Below, piece by piece: positions 6,369-10,509 of a DNA stretch of 10,509 nucleotides. How positions within the stretch are numbered: position 1 is the stretch's first letter; each line of letters starts with the position of its first letter. The notes beneath the pieces were generated by a model that saw only the letters and a list, made by a program, of their open reading frames with translations, was not told where the DNA came from and did no database searches. The position numbers were made by a program, and so were the translations under genes. Location: assembly GCA_026770585.1 (NCBI GenBank), contig MU646385.1, forward strand, positions 436,144 to 446,652, given 5' to 3'. Source of the DNA: Baffinella frigidus. Its lineage: Eukaryota > Cryptophyceae > Cryptomonadales > Baffinellaceae.

Positions 6369-6436
6369 GCACGAAAATTACTACACACCTGGAGCCTTCA
6401 GTCACGTCCAAAGGAAATGTGTAGTAATTTTCGTGC
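6369..6436. mobile_element. Short foldback element with 19-bp perfect arms
   Basis: GCACGAAAATTACTACACA at 6369-6387 pairs perfectly with 6418-6436. The arm core CGAAAATTACTACA is shared with 6193-6268 while arm tips and loops differ, so they are related members and not a simple duplication. Confidence 0.85.
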
Positions 6437-6550
6437 GTCCGTCGAACGCCAGAGCATTAAAGTTCCTTCCCCCTGGTGCTTTTCCCGCCAGCCGTTCGAA
6501 GTTAACTTTGGTCTGGCGGATTTGTACGGGGGATCACCGGAAATCACCCA

Positions 6551-6768
6551 GAGCCCGAGACCCGAAACCCGAAACCCCGAACCCGAAACCCGAAACCCGA
6601 AACTGCAACCCCTAACCCCTGAGCCCGAAGCCGGGAACGCGAGGCTCGAAGCACGAAGGGCGTTGCGACGCGAGCAACCCCCGAGCACGAAACCCGAAAC
6701 CCGAAACCCGAAACCCGAAACCCGAAACCCGAAACCCGAAACCCAACACCCGACACCCGAAACCTAAG
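6551..6768 (+). repeat. CCCGAAA variant telomere-like array before the acidic exon
   Basis: Regular CCCGAAA units at 6557-6602 and 6690-6765 replace CCCTAAA, with a less regular middle. The array ends in CACCCGAAACCTAAG, the acceptor of the exon at 6769. The regularity of the variant implies local homogenisation. Short TTTCGGG units in the opposite orientation lie at 6888-6904. Confidence 0.92.
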
Positions 6769-6895
6769 GCGTGGGAGGATCCGGGGAAGATGCGGCTGAC
6801 CAAGTGGGACCCGGATGATGATGATGAGGATGAGGAGGTACCATGAACCCCCAGCACCTGCCTTCCCGGGGTGCACCCACGCCTTGCGTTTCGGG
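6756..6895. repeat. Inverted repeat bracketing the acidic exon
   Basis: CCCGAAACCTAAGGCGTGGG at 6756-6775, which spans the acceptor, pairs at about 18 of 20 positions with the inverted copy at 6876-6895. The right arm therefore contains a reversed copy of the intron end plus the first bases of the exon. Confidence 0.75.
6769..6837 (+). CDS. Internal exon, acidic stretch
   Basis: Begins after CCTAAG and ends GAGGAG before GTACCA; 69 bases, phase 0 at both ends, compatible with 5956 and 8574. It encodes AWEDPGKMRLT and KWDPDDDDEDEE. Acidic, low-complexity tails of this kind are frequent in chromatin proteins, but no domain is recognised. Support comes from size, phase and splice sites, and from two downstream duplications of its 3' edge that keep a GT donor. 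If not spliced it ends at TGA six bases on, so a terminal exon is the alternative. Confidence 0.62.
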
Positions 6896-7000
6896 TTTCG
6901 GGTTCAGGGATAGAGAGCGGGTACGCTCTAGGCCGTAGGCCTTCCCTTGGGGCGCTCCAGGTAGTAGGACCTCTCGGGACGAGAGGGTTGAATCTGGGGG

Positions 7001-7084
7001 ACTGTGTGACGAGAGTCGACGAGAGTCGACTCAGATTCTCGATCAGCGTTTGCCAAGGCGTTCCGTTTCGGTTCGTCACACAGT
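7001..7084. repeat. Small inverted repeat and internal direct repeats
   Basis: ACTGTGTGACGA near 7002-7013 pairs with TCGTCACACAGT near 7073-7084. Between them GACGAGAGTC is repeated in tandem (7008-7030), followed by one copy of the 37-base repeat (7037-7073) that recurs at 7197-7233 with one mismatch. Confidence 0.7.
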
Positions 7085-7102
7085 GGCACCTTCATCATCA
7101 TC

Positions 7103-7174
7103 TGTTCCTCTCGATGGGGGTCCCAGACAGGTCAGGCCCTCAAGCCTTGAGTTGAGTGATGCAAAAGTCTATGA
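7103..7174 (+). repeat. 72-bp dispersed repeat, copy 1
   Basis: TGTTCCTCTCGAT to AGTCTATGA matches 9318-9389 at all but about five positions in the same orientation. It contains the near-palindrome CTCAAGCCTTGAG. The two copies lie in different introns of the gene. Confidence 0.9.
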
Positions 7175-7182
7175 GAGACAAC

Positions 7183-7208
7183 CCCTGATCGAGAGCTCTC
7201 GATCAGGG
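7183..7208. repeat. Perfect 26-bp palindrome
   Basis: CCCTGATCGAGAG is followed directly by its reverse complement, with no spacer. It joins the 72-bp repeat to the second copy of the 37-base repeat (7197-7233). Confidence 0.92.
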
Positions 7209-7301
7209 TTTGCCAAGGCGTTCCGTTTCGGTTTCGGGAAAGCCTCGAAATGGAAACCCGTGGCAAGGCGTCAACCGCCTTGGCATGGTTTCAACGGGGT
7301 G

Positions 7302-7391
7302 GGGGGTATCTCGCTCATAAGAAACCGCCCCCCCCTAGGACCCTACAGTAGGCCTATGCCTAGGGCCCTATGGTGGTCCCTAGGGGGGCGG
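7302..7391. mobile_element. Foldback element FB1, inverted truncated copy
   Basis: Matches the reverse complement of 2584-2707 through one arm (TATCTCGCTCATAAGAAACC) and the whole centre (CCTAGGACCCTACAGTAGG, TAGGGCCCTATGGTGGTCC), then stops inside the second arm. Truncation falls exactly where a copy of the acidic exon's 3' edge begins (GGATGATGAGG). Confidence 0.85.
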
Positions 7392-7414
7392 ATGATGAGG
7401 ATGGAGATGGGGAG
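7391..7414 (+). pseudogene. Duplicate of acidic exon 3' edge, copy 1
   Basis: GAT GAT GAG GAT GGA GAT GGG GAG followed by GTACCC resembles the end of the exon at 6769. The nearest acceptor (CCCTAG, to 7383) is out of phase and leads to TGA, so it is not usable as an exon. Confidence 0.65.
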
Positions 7415-7438
7415 GTACCCTGAATCCCCTGCGCCTGT

Positions 7439-7488
7439 GTCGACCGCCCGGGTGTTTCCTGTCTTTTTTAGAGGCCTTTTTTTCAGAG
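7439..7488 (-). pseudogene. Inverted copy of the 39-bp repeat of the downstream exon
   Basis: The reverse complement reads CCTCTGAAAAAAAG, then GACAGGAAACACCCGGG and GGTCGAC. This is the unit that is tandemly repeated at 8614-8690, with a small internal duplication. On the + strand its end becomes CCTTTTTTTCAG, which acts as a good-looking 3' splice site for the exon copy at 7487. Confidence 0.8.
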
Positions 7489-7522
7489 GTGGGACCCGGA
7501 TGATGGCGATGAGGATGAGGAG
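7487..7522 (+). CDS. Possible in-frame cassette exon (copy of acidic exon)
   Basis: After TTTTTTTCAG, 36 bases read RWDPDDGDEDEE and end GAG before GTGCCA. It is phase 0 on both sides, so it could be added between the exons at 6769 and 8574, or replace the first, without breaking the frame. One Asp is changed to Gly relative to the upstream exon. It could equally be a silent duplicate like those around it. Confidence 0.3.
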
Positions 7523-7560
7523 GTGCCACCCCACGTAGGAATTCTGTAAAGCGATTCTGT

Positions 7561-7697
7561 CCAGCCACGTAGCAGCGCCCGAGTTCTATCTTCCCCGGAT
7601 TTCCGGGGATCATTTCAAGCCCCTTACCCTGAGATGAAGTGCGATTTGTACCAGAATCGTTTAGATAGGCACATGATCGAAGGCCCTGGTGGCTGCT
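7561..7697 (+). repeat. Diverged copy of the 4481-4690 module
   Basis: Shares GTAGCAGCGCCCGAG, CCCCGGATTTCCGGGG, AATCGTTTAGAT and GGTGGCTGCT in the same order as 4481-4690. It has only one copy of the part that is tandem there, and many substitutions. Confidence 0.75.
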
Positions 7698-7817
7698 GAA
7701 TAGCTTACCTCTGCCTGACGTATATACGTGTTTCTTGGTTACCTCAGGTTACCTTATATATGTGTACACGTACGGCTTACCTCTGCCTGCGTAGAACTGG
7801 GCTCGTCTTAAAATACC

Positions 7818-7922
7818 TATCCCTCAAGTGGCCAGCCGGTCAAATTTGACCGGCAAGAGGTCCTAGGCAGGTCCTAGGACCCTACGGTAGGGTGTATGAG
7901 CCTACTGGCCACTTAAGGGATA
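7818..7922. mobile_element. Foldback element with nested 20-bp palindrome
   Basis: TATCCCTCAAGTGGCCAG at 7818-7835 pairs with 7905-7922 with one mismatch. Inside, GCCGGTCAAATTTGACCGGC (7835-7854) is a perfect palindrome, followed by CCTAGGACCCTACGGTAGG, which resembles the centre of the FB1 element. Confidence 0.8.
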
Positions 7923-8160
7923 CACCGGGAAACCTAGGATGAAAATGCGACTGAAATACATTGATGGCGCCATGTGAGCAATCTTCGAGCATCTTCGAGT
8001 TGTCAACTTATGACGAAAGTCAATTTTGCTCAGGCAGAGCTAGACAACCTCCTTTGGGGGTTTCACCTGTCAACTGCAACAAGCAGGCGTGGTTGGTGCT
8101 GCGCTGTCTTTTTACCTAGGTGCTGGCCAGATGTACTAGTAAGCGTATCTGGTGTGCACT

Positions 8161-8340
8161 CCACACAGCGGACTACCAAGGGATTCTTGAATAACACGGC
8201 ATTCTTGAATAACCCATAGGCGATAAGACATGCGACCCTACGGTAGGCAACCCGTAGGGACATAGGGGGGTTCCTACGGATACGGTAACGGAAACTCGGG
8301 CATTTCCTGCCCGAAAATCCCTTCGCAGCCCGCTGTGTGG
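8161..8340. mobile_element. MITE-like element, CCACACAGCGG family, copy 1
   Basis: Terminal inverted repeats start CCACACAGCGG and continue through AAGGGATT (left) and AATCCCTT (right). The 180-base interior carries GATAAGAC, CCTACGGTAGGCAACCCGTAG and GGTAACGGAAACTCGGG, all shared in order with 10247-10407. TGCAC occurs next to both ends (8155-8159 and 8343-8347) and could be part of a target-site duplication or of longer arms. Confidence 0.85.
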
Positions 8341-8419
8341 TATGCACGATTTATGGTGCTCATCAGATGATGGTGAAGGTGCCACTAAAACCCTGAAAAA
8401 AAATAACTAGCTTGTCAAA

Positions 8420-8465
8420 CTCGATAAGTTGACACACGTTTGCTCGATAAGTTGACACACGTTTG
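8420..8465 (+). repeat. 23-bp tandem duplication
   Basis: CTCGATAAGTTGACACACG and TTTG repeated twice, perfectly. It carries the AAGTTGAC word also found near 563, 5822 and, reversed, 5798 and 8003. Confidence 0.92.
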
Positions 8466-8573
8466 GTGTTTGGACCTTGAGGGGGACTCCTTTCGGGCTC
8501 GGGGTTTAGGTGCTAGAGTTTCTTGCTCAGGGTTTCGGGAAGGAGCAACCCCAAACCCTCAACCCCAAACCAG

Positions 8574-8786
8574 GGGGACGAGGCGCAGACGGCGGCGGCG
8601 CAGGGGGACGAGCCCTCTGAAAAAAAGACAGGAAACACCCGGGTGGTCGAGACCTCTGAAAAAAAGACAGGAAACACCCGGGTGGTCGACGTCCCTGCGA
8701 AGGAGGAAAAGCCTGAAAAGCCCGAAAAGCCTGAAAAGCCTGAAAAGGAAAAGGAGGAGAAGAAGCCCCCGTCGGGTGTGAAGCGG
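8574..8786 (+). CDS. Internal exon, charged repeat tail
   Basis: Begins after AACCCCAAACCAG and ends AAGCGG before GTAAAC; 213 bases, phase 0 at both ends. It continues the acidic exon with GDEAQTAAAQGDEP, then two 13-residue repeats (SEKKTGNTRVVE/D, from a 39-bp tandem repeat at 8614-8690), then KPEKPEKPEKPEK and EEKKPPSGVKR. The composition suggests a disordered nuclear tail. The frame is open across the whole exon, and the repeats keep a multiple of three. A telomere-like array starts at the donor and fills the next intron. No enzymatic domain is visible. Confidence 0.68.
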
Positions 8787-9057
8787 GTAAACCCTAAACT
8801 CTCAACCCTAAACCCCAAACCCTAACCCATAACCCCTAAATCCTCAAACCTGAACTCTCAACCCTAAAACCCTAAAACCTAAAACCTAAAACCTAAACCC
8901 TAAACCCTAAACCCTAAACCCTAAACCCTAAACCCTAAACCCTAAACCCTAAACCCTAAACCCTAAACCCTAAACACCAAACCCTAAACCCTAAACCCTA
9001 AATCCTAACCCCTAAACCCCAACCCCTGTACCCTAAACTCTAAACCCTCACCCCTAG
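8787..9057 (+). repeat. Intron made almost entirely of telomere-like repeats
   Basis: The 271-base intron between two charged-tail exons is CCCTAAA units and variants throughout, with a regular core at about 8890-8972. It begins GTAAACCCTAAAC and ends CCCTCACCCCTAG, so donor and acceptor both seem to be made of telomere-like sequence. Confidence 0.85.
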
Positions 9058-9297
9058 GGGCGCCCACCGAAGAGCAGTGGCATGGGGGGGTGGAACAAGG
9101 ATAAAGAGACCATAAAGGGCAAGGATAAAGAGGCGCTGGGGAAGGAACCCTCCTCTGTGGAGAAGGGGAAGGGGGGTTGGGATAGGGGCCGCGGTTTGGG
9201 AGAGTGGGATGGGGGGGGGAGTGCGAAGAAAGCGCGGGGGGGGAAGGAGGGGGAAGAGCCTTTCGGAAGAGTGAGTGCCAAGATGCTGAAAATGCAG
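9058..9297 (+). CDS. Internal exon, Lys/Gly-rich tail with AT-hook at the junction
   Basis: Begins after CACCCCTAG and ends AAAATGCAG before GTGTGT; 240 bases, phase 0 at both ends. It opens GRPPKSSG, and joined to the KR that ends the previous exon this gives KRGRPPK, an AT-hook core (GRP flanked by basic residues) able to contact the minor groove of AT-rich DNA. The rest is basic, glycine- and Trp-containing low complexity (KDKEALGKEP, GWDRGRGLGEWDGGG) and ends VSAKMLKMQ. An alternative stronger donor, AGA/GTGAGT at 9270, would shorten it. The donor edge recurs at 9603-9616. Confidence 0.66.
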
Positions 9298-9317
9298 GTG
9301 TGTTTCTTCTTCTTCTT

Positions 9318-9389
9318 TGTTCCTCTCGATAGGGGTCCCAGACAGGTCAGGCCCTCAAGCCTTGAGCTGAGCGATACAAAAGTCTATGA
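9318..9389 (+). repeat. 72-bp dispersed repeat, copy 2
   Basis: Same-orientation copy of 7103-7174. It begins 20 bases after the donor at 9298 and ends just before the element at 9403. Confidence 0.9.
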
Positions 9390-9402
9390 TGCAGGTGTGC
9401 TC

Positions 9403-9536
9403 CCCACATAGTGGGCTTCGCAGATCGGCCCATTGATTTTCGTGATGGTAGGAATTGCTCGGTACACAGACATCTTATCAACCGACATTTCGACAAGATT
9501 TCTCTTCGAAATTTCCTGCGAAGCCCACTGTGTGGG
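9403..9536. mobile_element. MITE-like element related to the CCACACAGCGG family
   Basis: Termini at 9403-9423 and 9516-9536 match at 20 of 21 bases (CCCACATAGTGGGCTTCGCAG). They resemble the termini of 8161-8340 and 10247-10407. The 92-base interior is different, with only faint similarity on the reverse strand. Confidence 0.78.
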
Positions 9537-9572
9537 TTGCCAGCCTGCGCCAGACTTCCCCGGGACATGAGT

Positions 9573-9616
9573 GTCAAGATGAAAATGCATTTTCGTCTTG
9601 ACAAAATGCAGGTGTT
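9573..9616. repeat. 30-bp near-palindrome followed by a copy of an exon edge
   Basis: GTCAAGATGAAAATGC and its complement (9573-9602) form a palindrome with one mismatched pair. The next bases, AAAATGCAGGTGT plus a TTC-rich tract, repeat the end of the exon at 9058-9297 and its donor (9289-9315). Confidence 0.75.
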
Positions 9617-10246
9617 TCTCTTCTTCTCCTGTATTATTACCCTCAGAGCCTTGCGTCTTGTTTCCTTCTTTATTGCCCTCAGAGCTGTTTGAAAAATGAT
9701 CAACTTAAGTACGATGTGTGCTGCAGGTGCCAACCCCTTATCTGCACCAGGGTTCCTTGGCAATCGGACGTTGCCCTTCACGAAAAGAGTGATTTACTGC
9801 ACAGTAACACGTTGACCTCAACGGCAATCCTATCCTGCAGAGTCCTTCACCAGACAGGTGCTTTGGTGGTGCTTTGGTGCTTTTATTTACACTCATGTCG
9901 AAGGCCACAGCCCACCTCACTCTTGAGGAGTTGGGAGTAATCTACGGATGAGCTCCTCGACTCTACCGTGGGGCGCGAGGGCTCATAACCTGGGAACCAG
10001 CTTTCCGCTTGGAAGCATAGCCGGGTGTGTGGACACTGGAGAGCTCAATGCGACCCGAAAGCAAAAATGCTTTCTCTGCAGATCTTTTCTACGGAAAGGC
10101 GTGTCGTTGGGCTATGTTGGGAGCATTTAAAACCTAAAGGATCTAAAGGACAGGCTCAAGGCTGCAAGGCGCTGCGTCACCGCAGAGCTGATATGCTGAT
10201 AAGTTCAAGAGATCTGCGTTTAGCTGATAAATCTGATAACTCCCCA
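9617..10246. other. Intron sequence, no exon assigned
   Basis: Good acceptor-like sites occur (CTATCCTGCAG to 9839, GCTTTCTCTGCAG to 10080) but what follows does not match the gene so far or reach a convincing donor in phase. The frame open after 10080 (IFSTERRVVG) runs into the element at 10247 and stops. CTGATA is repeated several times at 10190-10240. An extra exon here cannot be excluded. Confidence 0.4.
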
Positions 10247-10407
10247 CCACACAGCGGACGTCGAAGGGGTTTTGAATAATCCCTCAGCGATAAGACCTAG
10301 CATCCTACGGTAGGCAACCCGTAGCGACATGGGGGGGTTCCTACAGACAAGGTAACGGAAACTCGGGCTCTCAGCGCCCGAAAATCCCTTCGTAGCCCTC
10401 GGTGTGG
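10247..10407. mobile_element. MITE-like element, CCACACAGCGG family, copy 2
   Basis: Related along its length to 8161-8340 but 161 bases long. CTGATAAC lies on both sides (10233-10240 and 10409-10416), which could be an 8-bp target-site duplication of the hAT type if the termini are shifted a few bases. CTGATA is also repeated by chance just upstream, which weakens that reading. Confidence 0.8.
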
Positions 10408-10417
10408 GCTGATAACC

Positions 10418-10445
10418 CAACCCTAAACCCTAAACCCTAAACCCC
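10418..10445 (+). repeat. Short telomere-like array before the last exon
   Basis: Three to four CCCTAAA units, C-rich on +, ending 15 bases before the acceptor at 10460. Confidence 0.92.
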
Positions 10446-10460
10446 GACTCTACTGAGCAG

Positions 10461-10509
10461 GCCGAAATGCTGGCGCGGTGCCGCCCGCAGGGCTCTGTGT
10501 CTGGGGGTG
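10461..10509 (+). CDS. Partial exon, runs off the window
   Basis: Follows CTCTACTGAGCAG and is open in phase 0 to the window end, encoding AEMLARCRPQ and GSVSGG. Phase 0 matches the exon ending at 9297, giving KMLKMQ-AEMLAR, a plausible helix. The call rests on phase, acceptor and the telomere-like array before it; the peptide alone is too short to identify. Confidence 0.48.

Noticed and set aside
6417-7079. Pro/Lys/Glu and FRVSG repeat open frames on both strands
   Set aside because: These are translations of CCCGAAA/TTTCGGG units. The real exon at 6769 is in a different frame.
10080-10279. Possible exon after a strong GCTTTCTCTGCAG acceptor
   Set aside because: The frame runs into a MITE and stops with no good donor. 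The exon at 10461 joins 9297 in phase without it.

Overview
The window looks like nuclear DNA of a eukaryotic protist, most probably a dinoflagellate. A chromerid or another alveolate or alga with TTTAGGG-type telomeres is the main alternative. The evidence is abundant interstitial CCCTAAA/TTTAGGG arrays, very small coding exons in long repeat-filled introns, one apparent GC-AG intron, and many short foldback (MITE-like) elements. No bacterial gene, rRNA, tRNA or CRISPR array is visible. None of the longer uninterrupted open frames looks like a complete protein. The coding sequence is hidden in short exons on the + strand.

The main content is the 3' part of one spliced gene on the + strand. 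Exons at 3445-3506, 4912-4982 and 5887-5956 join in compatible phases. Together they read as the C-terminal half of an ASH2-type SPRY domain (FYKNG, QG-AF, G-FYPAASLY, NFGPDF, FPP), the histone H3K4 methyltransferase (COMPASS/MLL) subunit fold. Further phase-0 exons follow at 6769-6837 (acidic WDPDDDD stretch), 8574-8786 (13-residue repeats and KPE repeats), 9058-9297 (Lys/Gly-rich; an AT-hook-like KRGRPPK forms across the junction) and 10461 to the window end (partial). An optional in-frame exon lies at 7487-7522. A possible upstream exon at 1413-1479, present in several degenerate copies, has the phase needed to join the first SPRY exon. The N-terminal half of the protein is not recognised here.

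Layout: 1-960 holds a CT tract, a few hairpins and one MITE. 961-1900 holds telomere-like arrays mixed with copies of the candidate exon. 1900-3320 holds three foldback elements and no assigned gene. 3325-5956 holds the SPRY exons with introns full of exon-edge copies, microsatellites, telomere-like arrays and foldbacks. 5957-8573 holds hairpins, a CCCGAAA-variant array, the acidic exon and many short repeats. 8574-10509 holds the charged-tail exons, a long telomere-like array and three related TIR elements.

Two patterns stand out. Telomere-like CCCTAAA repeats sit directly 5' of most inferred 3' splice sites, always C-rich on the coding strand. Exon edges, with their splice sites, are repeatedly duplicated inside the neighbouring introns. 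All exon calls are read by eye from splice sites, phase and family resemblance; no transcript evidence is available.
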